Below the pieces are notes generated by a model, which was not told where the DNA came from, made no database searches, and saw nothing but the letters and a program-made list of their open reading frames with translations. A program made the translations under genes and the position numbers. From Hofstenia miamia (Eukaryota; Xenacoelomorpha; Acoela), in the NCBI GenBank assembly GCA_004352715.1, contig SCFE01000076.1, forward strand, positions 1,660,148-1,724,147: 64,000 nt of DNA. Reading direction: 5' to 3'. Each line of letters begins with the position of its first letter. Position 1 is the stretch's first letter. Shown piece by piece: positions 43,001 through 56,989 of this stretch.

Positions 43001-43108
43001 TGTGTGGTCTGCGGAAAGAACTGCAGGAAGCGGTGTAGCAAATGTGGTGTGCGCCTCCACCATGACCGAGGTGCTGTGTGTTTTGATATGTATCATTCTG
43101 AAATATGA
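43001..43108 (+). pseudogene. piggyBac-like C-terminal cysteine-rich domain fragment
   Basis: A 35-codon stretch ending in TGA reads CVVCGKNCRKRCSKCGVRLH, then the acidic linker and CFDMYHSEI. The pattern C-x2-C, RKRC-x2-C, LH and CF-x-x-YH is the ring/PHD-like domain that closes piggyBac transposases and their domesticated relatives. The catalytic DDD part was not found upstream. The N at 42999 could hide a splice junction or frameshift. It could be a transposon relic or a last exon of a piggyBac-derived gene. Confidence 0.55.
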
Positions 43109-43109
43109 A

Positions 43110-45886
43110 TATTTGTGCATTTTGTACTCATGTTGTTATTGTGCAACATTATTATGGAAAAGTTTAATTTGCGCAGTAGCTCCCAACGTTCCCGTATGGG
43201 AACATAACTTTTTTGGTATGAAGGAGTAGGAGTTTCAGAGAAGGGTTATTTAATACATTAGGTCTGCTCATCAAGATGATTCATGGTTAAATTTACCACA
43301 AATTGTGCTATATTAAAGGGGTTGGGAGGTAAAAGGTTAATGAGGGAATTATTCTTCATGTAAACAAATTGCTGCTGGACTAAAGAAAAAGATACCAATA
43401 GATGGGATTGAAGTGAATCTAATAGCCATAAAATGTTGAAAGACATAAGAAATACATAATTGTCAGTGCATTAAATGGAGACGAACAGCTTGCAAAGGAT
43501 CGAAACCACGAAATTTAAAAAATTTAGAAAGGTCATCAACTGCTATCACACTATTCTGCCTATTAATTGAATGACTACTGCCCAAAGTGCCTCGTGTGAT
43601 GTGAATATGCCAACGTTTCTCATAAAATACAACCACTTTCATTCGAAGACAATCTTAGTTGATATAAATTATATGCAAAATTAATAGCATTTATTTTATG
43701 AAGGAACTGTCTGTGGATTCATAACGATGTTACTGGAAGCTTTCTTTATCAAGAGATGAAATTTACGGCAAAACCCCAGATAAATTGAATACATCGAAAG
43801 AGAGAAGAAAAGCCTACAAACTAAAAATTCTAAATTAATACAAAATCTTAAGCAAACTAAAATTGCATAAAAAAAAATTACGGTGAATGCATTCCAAGTG
43901 AAGTGGTACCAAGTTCAGACTTTTTAGGTTTTTTCTTAGACGTCTTCTTAGCGTTGCTAAACGAATTATGAAGAGCATGCTAAGAGTACACATTCAAAAC
44001 GATATTAAATGCACCACTAAATTGAAATTCAACGACTGAATTATTAAACGAAAGGAATATTATGCTTTTCATGGATAAAATAAGGTGCATATACTTCAAA
44101 ACAGGGCAGAGGTATAATGCACAACTGCAATTACAAATTTTGGAAAAAGTCGATACATATCGGAAAATGGATATCAAAAATATGGTGTTCTACACAAGGT
44201 GTGATGTATTTTTGGGTTCTTAGAAATCGTGGGGACAATTTTCAATTTAAGAATACACATTTCATATAGCTAAGAGACCGTAAAGTAAAGATAAAACATT
44301 TATTCAGGCCATTCAATTCCATCTTCCATTTTGTTTTCTTTTATAAGCCTAAATGAACAATAAAGTTTAACAATAAAAAATGAAAATGAAACACGTCAAT
44401 CCAGGTCTTGGTTTTGGATATCATGTTCAATTCGTTTAAAAGATAAGCTTTTATCAAAATTGCTAATAAAAAAATGAAAAAATTGTTTTCAATAAAAGCG
44501 CAAATTTATCCAAGGCAGTTACATCATCAATTTCAAGAATTTTTTACATAAAATATTAGATATTCCATAAAGCACTCATTTAAAATTTTTACCAAACGAA
44601 AATCAAAAACAAATGAGAATACCGCTACAAAAAAAGTTTGATGGGTTGGTATCGAATTATACACTGATTTCTGATAATGCTGATGATACTTAAACTCAGC
44701 ATCATACAACTGTTGTCTCAATCAGCACTATATATCCAGGAATACAACTATTATGCACATACAGACTATGGTGGAAAAATAAAGCGGTTATTTCATTGCA
44801 ATAACTGCAATTAGAATTTTAACTTTTGTACCCTTTAAACCTAGTGTTTATTTGTGTTATTAAAAAATGTTCTTAAATTCTCAAAATTAGGTATTTTTAC
44901 AAAAAAAAAACAGGCTAGTAGTTACACGTAAGACCAGCTATACTTGCATAATCAACAAGCTTCTTACAGATCTATTTAGTTTTCAAAAACAAATTAGTTT
45001 ACAAACTTTGATTTAAAAGAAATAAAAAATATTTAGGAATAGCAAATGAAATAAAGTAAAAATTTTCAAAAGATTTGTTGTTTTTAGAAAAAATTCCACT
45101 AGATTTTTAGTAAACCCAAAATCATTTCTTTACAGAACACATTGTTAAACTATAAAGTTGATGAGATGTTGAAGAGAAAACTGTCAGAGTGTCAGATTGA
45201 CCGTTTCCGATGTTTAGTTTTAAGGAAAAGTTATGACATATTTAGATTACATTTTTTTACTGAAATGATACCTTTTTGCAAGTGTGCGTGGTTTTCTTCG
45301 AGTAGACATTATATTCACTAAAGACAAATTACACAGTCAGTGAATGTAATCAGCAACGAATTATATTTGATAAAACATTTAAGATCAGATTTATCAAGGT
45401 AGTACATATTACTATAACAAGATCAAAATGCAATATAAGGTACATAAATCATTACATTTGATGAAATATAGAGCGCGTTGACGTAACTAACTTTTGAGTG
45501 AGTGCGAAGAAATTATGTTTCTATAGATAGTTGACATATTGTATTACCAAAATATGGTCTACATCGACCAGATGTGACAGATCTTGTGATTTGAAAAATT
45601 TCGGAAGAGAATTCATTGATAGCCGAACTCAAGCTCGATTGAAAATACACTTTATCCATTACAAATGAATATTTTTAGCATAAGAAATTCGAAATTAGTG
45701 TAAAATTTGCAAAACTCAGTTGAACTTAGAAATTTCTTCGACAAGTTGAATACAAAATCAGACTAAGACTAGAAAACGCTTATTTTTGCCACAACATTAA
45801 ATTTACGATTCATTAAACCAAATTTAATATTTAACTAAACCTTAGTGTTTTTACGCCTGTAGATTGTGAAATCAAGTTGAATACAC
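43110..45886. other. No gene supported
   Basis: 2.8 kb of AT-rich sequence. The scattered open frames (for example 43258-43446 and 43980-44177, minus strand) have no motif. Confidence 0.35.
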
Positions 45887-45894
45887 GTAAAATA

Positions 45895-46142
45895 CGGGTT
45901 GGCAAAAACTTATCAAAAATTAATTTTCGTTTCATACATGTAAACAAAACGGAAGTTTGGCTACTTTTTCGATAGAAAATGGGTTATAAAAATGGAAATG
46001 GACGAACCCCAAAATTATTTTCCAAACTTTCCTATATAAATTTGAAAAAACATTTAAAAAAAACACTGCAAAAAACAGTTGTTTTAAACAGTGTTTACAA
46101 ACTTGTTTTAAACATGTTCTGTTTAAAACATGCCAACTCTAC
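45895..46142. mobile_element. hAT-type MITE, 248 bp
   Basis: The left end CGGGTTGGCAAAAA and right end TGCCAACTCTAC face each other, with flanking octamers GTAAAATA identical on both sides (45887-45894 and 46143-46150). The right interior is built of TTTTAAACA/TGTTTAAAAC palindromes, common in GGGTTGGCA-ended hAT elements. Non-coding. Confidence 0.75.
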
Positions 46143-46150
46143 GTAAAATA

Positions 46151-48890
46151 TTACTTTTTTGCAACTTTCAGATAAAAATTGTTATGTAAATTTTTTGTAA
46201 AAACAAATCGATTACATATATTCTATGATTGTCATTGCAATGGTGTATATATGTGTATATAAAGATAAAATTCTGCTTTAATTATTTATCAATTGCAATA
46301 TCAATTTTTATATGAACAGTCGTCGATATGAACTCTGGTCGATGTAAATTCCTTAATCTATGTAAATTCTACTGGATGTAAACTCTGTACGCCTCAAAAC
46401 ATAATACAAAATGTTCGTGAAACTCAAAGCCTTGGTGGTCAAAAAGTAATTTCAAAATGTAAAAAAATATCTATAAATAATTTTTGAAAAAAGTATACTT
46501 CAAAACTTTATTTGAGAGCAGATATTGCATTTTTAGACCCCTACAAATCAATCTTATTTGATAGTTTAATCAAACGACGTCATGCCTATGTTTGAATGAC
46601 GAACAAATACATTCTAAATTTAAAAAGCCTGAGAGACAAATAAATAATGCCATTTTTCTTGATGAAAACTTAATGATACAAAACATATGAACGGATAAAA
46701 TATACAATATATACAAAATGAAATATAAACACATCTCCATTTTCGAACAAATCGAATTTAAATTGTGAAGCACGACCAACAGTCAAAATTACAAGAAATT
46801 TATTTTAAGTTCAAGCAAAAGTGACAGAATATTATAGCACAACTGCAAAATTATATTTGAAATTTAAATAAAGTAATCCAACTAACACAGTTTCTTGAAA
46901 TAGAAGATTAACAAAACTATTAATGAATGGCTTCTCAACTAAATTGATTTTAAAACATTTTTAAGGAAACAGACGCATACTGCATTTGATACCCCAAAGC
47001 AAATATCATGGTTTTACTTAATGAATATTACCCTTAGGACCAAAGGCTTAGGTACTATTCAGTAACTATTACTTTTGCCAGACACGGTTACAGTAAAAAA
47101 AAAAGCAGTCAAAAACAGATCGACTACGTCAAAAATGGGATCTGAAACATTAACAGAAGTCATAAAAATTTTTTTTCTACAGAAAAATACCAAAACTTGC
47201 GTTTTGTTTACGTCTATAAAACGAAAAATGAAGGTTGATACGTTTATCATAATTCAATGTTTTCCATAACTTGGCTTCAGCGTTTTCCAGCACACAACAT
47301 ATAATCTGCACTTGAAATGATGCGCGAATAGGTCATATTTTCTAAAATAATTTAATCGAAAATAAATTTTTTTTGTAATACTACTATTAAATGTAATGGT
47401 ATTTTCCTGTTTTTATGTATACAGTGTACTTTGTCAAGAGTAACATAAGATCTTATAGATACAATATTTATCAGTGAGAATGAGGTTGCAATATTGTCCA
47501 TACAATAAAAATGCAAATCTGGTTTGCACATTTTCTTAAATTAGAATGATCGAGTAAAAAGCCTTTAGATTGACACTTTCTGCTTTCACTATCATCAGCT
47601 GAACAGTGCTTAAGAACCAATTTCTCAGAAAACTCAATTGACTGTATTTTCCTTGCAAAGTCAATATATGTTTTCTGGTCTTTTTCTCAAGCATCATTTG
47701 TACGACTACAAAAATGAGTAAAAGGGGCAAATTAGTAATTCCAAATAGCATTAATAGTTCGACTAAATAACGATATCGGTTAAATGTCTAATATCTTATC
47801 TCAATTACTTCACTTCTAGTTTTTGGTTTTTTGAATAGACCGTGTAAATCTAATCACAGAATTATTTCGTGCCAGACGTTGCATTGACTGAATTCACAAA
47901 ATCTTGAATGGTAAGTTCCAATATAGTTTACTTGATAAAATAGTACACCACTGAGTAGCTGGCAATTTTCATAGTTGGCTTGTGGAAAATGAATAAAAAA
48001 TTCTAGATTTATATTTATGTATATAATGAGCCTCCCTTTGCCAGTGAAAATTTAACAATGGGAGCCGGGCCTCTATGGGTCCGTGCTCCACTACACCGCT
48101 TATTATTCTCAATCAAAGTAAATTGCCAGAATCTCTTCATGACTTTAAAATGATTAAATAACATTGCTACCAGACAGAGCTTCGGAAGCTATTAAAATAA
48201 TCAATTATATTAAACGGTTAGTTGTACTCTAGTTGATTTGAGTGGAGTGATCATCTACTAAAACATAATGAGCTATTTCATTAAAAACGTTTACAAAATT
48301 GTTCAATTCTCAAATTCGTCAGAGATCACGTTTTATAAATCTGTCAGGGGTGAATGCCTAATTTTCAAATTGCCTGTACCAACAAACGCTAATGTACTGA
48401 AACAAACACGAAGTGAAGTAGAAAATGGAATAGACCGATGATAGACGCAGAACACACGAAAAAATTAGGTTCATGTAATTATCCGAAAAATGTCTTCAAT
48501 TTCTTGCGGATGGAATTCGCTAAGTTAATAATGAGAGAATCAAATCTCCAATTATGAACTTTCGTTATCATTTACAAAGGGAATTATGACATTCCTGTCA
48601 AAGGTTTAGTTCGACAGTTTACTATTACATATATTATGTCATTCTGTTAAGAAACTTCGTTGGATTTTCAAAAAACTTATTTCCAACATCGACTTTCAAT
48701 AAAAAAAGGAATTTCTCGCTATTTTGCACACGTTTTATGCTAAGACAAACAATCTGTAAAACCATCTATGATGATTTATTGTTGACTAATCCTCCGCATT
48801 TTGTTGTAAGAGCACCCATTTCTTAGAAAAAGTCCTCTGATCTAAATTCACTTTCAGAAATGTGGATTAAAGTTTTATTAATCACTTGTA
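46151..48890. other. No gene supported
   Basis: 2.7 kb of AT-rich DNA. Open frames near 47059-47269 (both strands) and 47536-47751 carry no motif. Confidence 0.35.
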
Positions 48891-48894
48891 AAGA

Positions 48895-49345
48895 CAAGGT
48901 ATGAATCAGTACAAACCTAGTGTTATACAAGAATTATTGCCTGATGATCTTCCAAAGAGAAGTAAATTTTCAATAAGGTTTTGAATGCATTCAAATTTAT
49001 GAATCTTCCATGGATTGATTAAACATTGTGTAAAGCTTAATAAAAAAAGCTATAGATTGATGTGGCCAAAGCCGTGATTTTGCGATGGGTTAATTTTCAT
49101 TTATTGTCTTTAGCGCCATGTGGTCAAACACTATTGGAATTTTTCACATTATGGAAGGAACAGTGGATGGAGCTCAATAGATTCAAATTTTGAAGTAAAA
49201 TTTTGCACCTAATTTTGAAGATGATGTTCTGCAACAAGATAAGACACATTTTCACAAGTCTAAAGAAGAAAACGCTCACATTTCAGTATACTGGATATGT
49301 GAACATCATTTTTAGGATTATTTGAAAGAGTCATCTTTAACAAAA
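48895..49345 (+). pseudogene. Decayed Tc1/IS630-like transposase
   Basis: Plus-strand pieces in changing frames: YKPSVIQELLPDDLPKRSKF (the segment after the helix-turn-helix in this family), then IGIFHIMEGTVDGAQ, ILK and DVLQQDKTHFHKS, corresponding to the G-x-EG-x-M/VD and FQQDN-x-x-H motif around the second catalytic Asp. Many stops. The third acidic residue region (SPDLNP) is not visible. Confidence 0.5.
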
Positions 49346-51600
49346 AACTTCAAGCAATTGTAAATTGTAAATAATGTACGTTGATGCATTCTATTGACAC
49401 TAGAAGCAGCAACCGGTCATCTTAAAACGGCTTTTGAAGTTAAACACAAAATAACTACTTGTTATTGCAAAACAGGTTAACGTATTTAAATATAAACATT
49501 TCTCGGTTTATATTAGAATGCATATATTTAAAATATTCCTTTTACCACAACAGTTGTGAGTAAGTGGTATAGTTCTTAAAAGGACCAGAACAGCTTGGTG
49601 CCTCTTGTTCTAAACTTGTATAGCAGCATCTTATGCACGGAAATCTGAACCTCAAAAACATTTCTACTAATTCCATTAAATATTTTACCCTTGACATTTT
49701 TTTATTTAAAAATTTTCCCAATAATTCGCAATTCTTAGACCAGGAAGAAATGTTAATACAGAAACGTTTTTTTTCAATAGCTATGCCATTATATATGTTT
49801 ATTAAATCATTACAATATCATTGTTTTTACTCAGTTTCATATTTTATAATTTGCTTTGGCTAAAATTCCTTGCACAAAATCAATAATAATAGTAGTAAGG
49901 CATTGTAATTTACGGTATACGCGTTATTTAAAAAAAACGAGTCCCTTGAACGATTGTTTGCTTTAACTCATGATAAAAAGACTGTAAAATTAATTAAAGC
50001 ACAAATGAGGTTTGAAGATATTATTAAGACATACAGAAATGGGTGCAAAATATATTTAATCAAATCACATCTTTTTGTTGATAAATGTATTCTAAGTCGA
50101 ATATATACTGAAAGGGAATTATTAAATGATGAAGATATCCATTATTTAAAAGTATGAAAATTTTTTTCAATTGCTTCAATAAACTTGTTAGAACTAGAAA
50201 ATAATGTAGATGTGTATAAGAGACAGGCTTTAATAGTGTTGGTTTTATATGTTTTAGTGCAAGGTATATATAATCCTATATTCGTCGATTTGTAGTTCTG
50301 AAGTAAAAAATATTGTAAGTAAATTATTTATGCATTTTTATACATTTTTCCCTACAATATTTTTTTTGAAATATTAGCAAATATTGTTTTTAACAGTTAT
50401 TCATTGCGCACGTCCATCTCTCCTTGAATACATAGACATCTACTGCTGACGAAAGGTTTCCCGAATTCCTCGACTCACAATATTTTTGCTTGTTGTTTCT
50501 GTAAACATCTCCAGAATTATGTCTAAATTTTCACTGTGATTTCAAAGAGCAGATGATGAACTCGGTGAATCTAGTCTTCTGGTGTATATTTTGAAACGTT
50601 GCATGCGGAGCTTCATCCTGCTAAAATGTTGCTTGTAAACGCTTAAAAAGCGTATAATGGATATTACTATTAATTGTTTCGGTAGCATATTAGCATATAC
50701 ATGTATTAGAACTAAAACACTTTTACAAAAACGCCACCATAACATCTGGATATCATAATGATTTTAATTTAATAGTAAAAATCATGCACACTGAAGTGCC
50801 CATGTAGAAAATGTTGTAAGCCATAGATCTTGATTTCACATTGCAAAATATACACAGGTATACATAAAATAATGTTAAATGAACCTAAAATTTAATCTTG
50901 CATTCAAAAATCTTTTATGAAAATGTTATATCAGGTGACCCCTGGTCCAAAATTGTCCGTGCTACCCACTGATACTGTATACACACACACATATATATAT
51001 ATATATTTTTTTAATGTATGTACATACAATTGATTTCTTATAATGCATATTTTTAAATCATTCTACAAATCTGCAGTAGAATACTCTGTTCATTGTTTAG
51101 TATGCAACCAATCGCGAAGCATACAAGCTTTCTTAAGCTAAAATTCTATATTTCAATACGATGTTGCAAAATAGAACATGCTGGAATATTATTTTCAACA
51201 CAATGAAAAATTTGAAATTGAATAACCGTAAATTTGAATTGCAAATTTATTTTGTTAAAAGGTTATAACGACCTATTCTATTTTGATATGCAATTACCTA
51301 ACACAATACAATGATTATAAATTGCGTACGTATTTGGCGCAAGAAACAGGTAGCAAGTTTCCTGAATACAGCTTAAGGAAGTCTAAATCATTTGAATGAT
51401 TCTAAGAGTGCCAATTTTATACGAGACAAAGTGAGCTGCCAAGAATTAAATGCAATATATAATATACAACAATTAAATGACGCTTTATTAATTTCTGATA
51501 AAATATTTTTAGAAATTAATTTTTTAATGACATATCTGCCAATAGATATCATTAATCATCACATTATTTACATAGGGTCATAATAAATAACATTGAAACA
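49346..51600. other. No identified gene
   Basis: A 74-codon open stretch at 49930-50157 (plus strand, no early ATG, followed by GTATGA) and a 63-codon ATG frame at 51392-51583 look mildly protein-like but match nothing I know. A mixed CA/TA microsatellite lies at 50980-51008. Confidence 0.3.
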
Positions 51601-51620
51601 ACAGTAAATTTTTAGGCTTC

Positions 51621-52225
51621 TTAATTATCGGCATTTATCAGCTTAAAGTATTGCAAAAACACTGATGCTTGCTTTTTATTACTATTGTATAGAACATTGT
51701 CATCTCCTACGACCTTATGGATATTTGATAAATTCAAAGTTGAAAACATAATTGACAGTGATTTTATGAATTGGCTTTGATGGACTCCGGACCCAATTTG
51801 CTTGAACTCTGAGCACATAACGTGGGCCCGAACTGTATTCAACTCCAAACCATACGAAATTTATCAAAACTGTTATTGTGATTTTCGATTAATGAACAAA
51901 TTTAACTGGTTTCCCTTATTTATGGAACGGAAGACATAGTCTTTATTAGCCACTCTGAAATTTCGCTGTATATTATTTCCTGTATGCCTTGGTTGAGCAA
52001 CCTGTCGTAATTTTCGAGTTTCATTTCCTAATGAACCCTATTCAGACGTTGGTCCCAAATGATATTAAAATGCATGGGTGCAAATTGAAAAATCCTTTTT
52101 TGCTGGTTTGTTGCAAACAAACTCCTCTGATGAACTTCCTGAATTTGTGAACATCTCGCAATAACAAGAACTTGATAGTCAGATTCATTTACAATATTAG
52201 CAATTGACTGTTTGTTTCTGAGCAT
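51621..52225 (-). pseudogene. Unrecognised decayed coding region
   Basis: Two open minus-strand frames (52225-52028 and 51848-51621), with a shifted open stretch between (LRQVAQPRHTGNNIQRNFRV), have balanced amino-acid composition unlike the AT-driven frames elsewhere. Stops break them. I recognise no family. A worn-out transposable-element protein is the likeliest explanation. Confidence 0.3.
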
Positions 52226-52886
52226 TCCTTCAGAGTAATCAACTTTGCCAACATTTTATACAAAAGAAAAAAAGTACATACATTTTAATGGCTTTGGTTC
52301 TGGCAGCTTAAAGCAGTGCATTGATGTGGATCGCTTTTGTCATGTATCGATATTTCGAGTATCTTAACTGATCGTGTATCGATATTTCTTTATTTAAAAA
52401 TCATGTACTTAGAAACTAAGTTTTAATACGCAAGGAAAGTCAAGGAACATGTAAAAATGATATATATATGCATAAATTTTGGATAAAATTTTGGATACTT
52501 TTTTAACTGGAATCCAAATATTGTTTTCAATCATACCTTACTTGGGTAAAGTTGAAAATCAGGATCAGGAAACATCTTTAGGAATGCATGTTTTCATATC
52601 ATTGCTTAAAAACTATCTGAATTTTAGTTGTAACATTAACACTGACGATTTTTCGCATCAGCTGCTGAACTAGCAAAACAAAATACTTAGTTGGAAAAAT
52701 CAGATCGAACAAAACAGAAATTACCATGAGTTCTGAAAACATTCCATTTTTCTCTTGATGAAAAACATCAAATTATACAATTATAAGTATATTAAGGTGC
52801 AACAAATTTTCCTAAGATATTTCCTTATTTGAATTTAAACACCAATCTAGGCACTTCCTTTGATGGCTTTCAAGTTTTTCACATTA

Positions 52887-52892
<6 letters not shown>

Positions 52893-52927
<35 letters not shown>

Positions 52928-53108
52928 NNNNNNNNNNNNNNNNNNNNNNNNNNNNNNNNNNNNNNNNNNNNNNNNNNNNNNNNNNNNNNNNNNNNNNNNN
53001 NNNNNNNNNNNNNNNNNNNNNNNNNNNNNNNNNNNNNNNNNNNNNNNNNNNNNNNNNNNNNNNNNNNNNNNNNNNNNNNNNNNNNNNNNNNNNNNTATAT
53101 ATATATAT
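52893..53108. repeat. (TA)n tract with a 168-base assembly gap
   Basis: TA runs border N bases at 52928-53095. Confidence 0.9.
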
Positions 53109-53538
53109 GAGTTCCTCAAACAGAAAATGAATGTATAGGTTGCATCAATGCGACGAGATATTATCACTGTTTCTCTCATCATCTGCATTGCCAATGTGTT
53201 CTTCTATCGTCGGCAGAACGTACATTCAGTCAAACATTCAGCACTTAAGTTTGACCATAAATATTTGATTGAATGGCAATGGATATATATTGCTTTTGAT
53301 TTCTTTTTGTATTTATAGCTATAAACGTCTATATACGTGTAAGAGATTGCCTGAATGAGTAATTTGATATCCAATCTAGCGGCATACTATTGGACAAAAT
53401 CATGGACTGAATGGCGTTATAAATAAATCTTGCACCAGAGCTATGATGGGAGAGGAAAAATGTCAAATGTTGCTGTGATCAAAATCCACTATTTCAAGTC
53501 CATTGATCCATCAAATAATTTTGATCTCTTTGAAAAAG

Positions 53539-53562
53539 TATATATATATATATATATATATA
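53539..53562. repeat. (TA)n microsatellite
   Basis: TA run of about 24 bases. Confidence 0.85.
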
Positions 53563-53639
53563 ATTTCAATTTAAAGCAAAAGATCTTGAAACAGTTGCGA
53601 TTGGGCTACACAAAGTGCACCATTTAGATAAATATATAA

Positions 53640-54900
53640 TAACAGAAAGCTGATTCGTAGGATAATTAGTATTAAGGTAACAACTCAGTAGTAGATTTAA
53701 AATTTTCAGCTATCGTGTCATTTATGCCACTGGCTTAGGACGTAGATGAGGGATTAGAGTGCCCTCAATATTGTAAATTCCAAAATTTTAAAAAATATCT
53801 TTTGTAGTATAAACTAGCCATTATTGTACACTTAGATTAGTGCTAAATGTATTCCCTTTTTGAAAACTCAATAGTTCTTCAATACGAGTTATATAAGTTT
53901 ATACTTATTTACTTAATGTTTGAAATTCTCTAAGAATCTAAAAAAAATATTAAAATAGCCTATTAAAACGTTAATGATTTCTATCGTTTTCAAATCTAAA
54001 CTACAAATCATTTATATGGTAAGTGAGAAAATCATTTTTTGCAATAAATAAAAGATATTTAAAAGGAGAATTCCCAAACGTAGGATGGAAATTACTCACC
54101 TAAAGACAAGGGTTGAAATTGTAGATGCACATGCAAAACAGAAGCATTCGAAAAGTCTGTTGGTCGCGAAAATAGAAATTTAGTATCGATATTCTTTTCT
54201 CTTGCTCCAATTTTATTTAGATCAAACGCAAGCTTCAGAATTAAAAATACCCTCTTATAAATGGCAGAGGAGCATTCCAGTGTAAAAACTGACGACATTG
54301 CCTAAGCCCTATTCGACCTGCAGGTAGTTTTCATAATGAAACTTGGTGACATTTCCTAAAAATATTGGACTTTCTCCGTCCTCTAGAAAATTTCTAAATA
54401 TCAGCTTATTTTTTATGGCATTGTTCTACAACCAGGGGTATAGACTTACAATTTTTTCAAAAATCTATTATTTTCAGTTTTAAAAAGTAAGCAAAATAAG
54501 CCGGAAAACTAAGTTTGAATTCTATTGAATTGAATGATTTTCAACTGCAAAAAGCAATATTAAGCATATAATATAAAAATATAAAATAAAACTCTTTAAA
54601 TTTTCAAATTTGATGATGATGTTGGTATCACATTAGCGAATGTTTTAATTTGATGGTGCTGATATGAAGAATATTTGCGCAAAATTTTGTTTTTGTATCA
54701 TAATCCAATCTAGTATTTCATAGGGGAAGGAAATCCTCCGTTCTCATGCCTGAGTTGCAGAAAAACCCGAGTAAAATAGGATTACCGAAATCAGCAAAGT
54801 AGATAAGTAAGTCTTTTCTATATGAACACTGGAGCTAGTAATGGTTCTTTTCCGATTCAGTTTTGATTCTTCAAGTATATGCGACTTAGTAACATTCAGA
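53640..54900. other. No gene supported
   Basis: AT-rich DNA with no open frame of note. A minus-strand frame at 54092-54298 has no motif. Confidence 0.3.
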
Positions 54901-54924
54901 TGCAGATTTATTTGATTTATGTTT

Positions 54925-54958
54925 TGGGGTGCAATGCACCCCGGTGGCTACGCACTAA
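54925..54958 (-). mobile_element. Lone hAT-like right terminus
   Basis: Read inward from 54957, the end is AGTGCGTAGCCACCGGGG, followed by GTGCATTGCACC. It has the CAGTG/AGTGCGTAGCCA look of hAT ends next to a G-rich block. No left partner was identified. Confidence 0.35.
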
Positions 54959-56185
54959 ATTTAATAAAATTAGTAAAAGTTGCTGAAATAGATTATTCAA
55001 TTCTAATAATTTAGTTTTCTATTGATCCTGTAGGCGCTGATAATATAAATATGTCATATATTTGAAGCAATAAATAAATAAATAACATTGCACTGTTGCA
55101 CATATAATAAATATCAACTAATACACTGTTACAATGGATAAAGCTGGTCCTCCGGTGGACCCTCCACTACCTATGTGCTCTAGGTCTAAGCTGCCTATTG
55201 GAAAATTCCGCTCAGAATTGTAGAAATAAAAACGTTTTGTATAAAACGCGGGAATTAATTTTATATTTCATTTACTGAAATGCCTGTGTAGACATAATTC
55301 AAGTAAACTGTTGTTTTAATATAAAATATTATTGTATTGAGGAAGAGAAACAAATTTTTTGTAGCAGAAAAATGAAAGGTCGCTGTTTTAGGATCATCTA
55401 CTTCTGTTAAAATGCTGGTTAAATCAACATTCAGCATTCATAAGATTTCTTAAATTGGGTTTTTTCAGTTTTTCAGAAGGTTTTATTCGTTATGACTAGG
55501 GGAATTAAGAAATTAGTTGCACTAGCATGTTTGATTAAATATTTAAAAAATAAGTGCACTTTCCAATTTTTAAAAATACCTTATTTCAATAAGTGCACTT
55601 ATTTCTAAATATGATTCCTGAACTATTGTTCTGCCTAAGCTACACTAGAGCCTGTGGGTTTTGTTTTTGAATATATTTGTTTTCCAAAGAAACAACCTGA
55701 AATACACATAATAGAAATGCGATTCATTTGCATCACACATTGAACTTAAATTCTGATGTAAAATTAATTCAAAATCCGTGTTTATTAACTTAAAAATATA
55801 ATACTTTATAATTTTGTTTCAAAACAACCATTCTGAAAGTAAGAACTTACGAAATTTAACATTTTTTAATATTAAAAAAGTGCAAAGTAAGTGTAGTTTG
55901 GTACGCTTAATAAGGCACTATATTAGCTTATTCCAAAATACACTTATTGTACTTATTATAGCACAATTATTTTTGAGACACTCAATTTTCTAACACCCCT
56001 GTTTATGACTATTCTAAAATTTCAAGTATGTGAAAACTACACAAAAGCGTCTACAAAATTTAGCATGTATGTTGGCACAATATATTCGAAATTTATTGTT
56101 CAAGAAAGCTCAAAAATCAAAAAATGTTGGGACCTTTTGGAAATAGGTGAGGGCACAATATAAAACCTTTTGAACTAAATTAGTA
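54959..56185. other. No gene supported
   Basis: AT-rich. (AAAT)n-like units lie at 55067-55085. A CTCCGGTGGACCCTCCACTA patch near 55150 may be another transposon end. Confidence 0.3.
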
Positions 56186-56189
56186 ATAT

Positions 56190-56835
56190 TGCGGTTGTAC
56201 TGTAATATGCAAAATGTTTTGAAAGAAAAACTTGCTGAATTTAGATTTCAATCGGATTTTGACAAATTATAGAAATTAGATGATGACATGGCGTCCAAAC
56301 ATAATTTTGTGAAACAGTCATCTAGAAGAACCAAAAAGCGAAAACCTGTTTAACAAAATTTTCATAGTGATTTTGATGCTGACTTGTATTTAACGTTAAT
56401 TCCCTGAAACATCAATCTTGAAGCTCTGGTAAATATTGATTTGCTTTTGATGCTCTTTTCCGCAATGACCTAATAATTTTATGAAATTATCGAAAGTTTT
56501 TAATCCCAAACTGAAATAGTTTACATCAGAGTGACTTACTCAGAAAGGTAGCTGAAAAATATAACATTGAATTTGATTTTTGTGGTTTGCAATTCTTCAA
56601 AAAACACTTTTTTGTAATTTAACCAGATTTTAAAGATATCCTTCAAGTGATGCTGCTTTTTGAGAAAAAAGTTTTTGGAGCTATGCATAAACTTTACGAG
56701 CTTATGGCAACTTACCTTGTCTCAATTTTGAAACTATTGAAAAATTTTTCTTGACTGTTAATGCAGTAAAGAATAAAGCCACATCATTTCTATCTACAGA
56801 GACTGATCCAGGGATTTCTCGACTGTGCACAGGAC
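56190..56835 (+). pseudogene. Decayed hAT transposase (copy A)
   Basis: Plus-strand pieces: LKEKLAEFRFQSDFDKL, DDMASKHNFVKQSSRRTKKR, then after several stops KLYELMATYLVSILKLLKNF and a final basic/leucine stretch. The first block, with an R-x-T/K-x-R patch, and the late LYELMAT-x-x-VS block match the layout of hAT transposases of the ZMYM1-like type, whose dimerisation region reads LM-T-LPVS-x-x-ERSFS. The catalytic residues are lost. It shares its N-terminal block with copy B at 60125-60440. Confidence 0.45.
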
Positions 56836-56989
56836 GGTTCAGTCCCACCTTGTTAATTTCGATTGGGCACCAGTCTCTTGTTAAAGTTAGAGTACGGTTT
56901 GTAGTTTTGGATTTTAACTGTTGAGTTTTAAAATTTGGCCAAAATATAAAATAAATGAAGTACTCAAATTTAGAGCCCCTTGACTGAAC

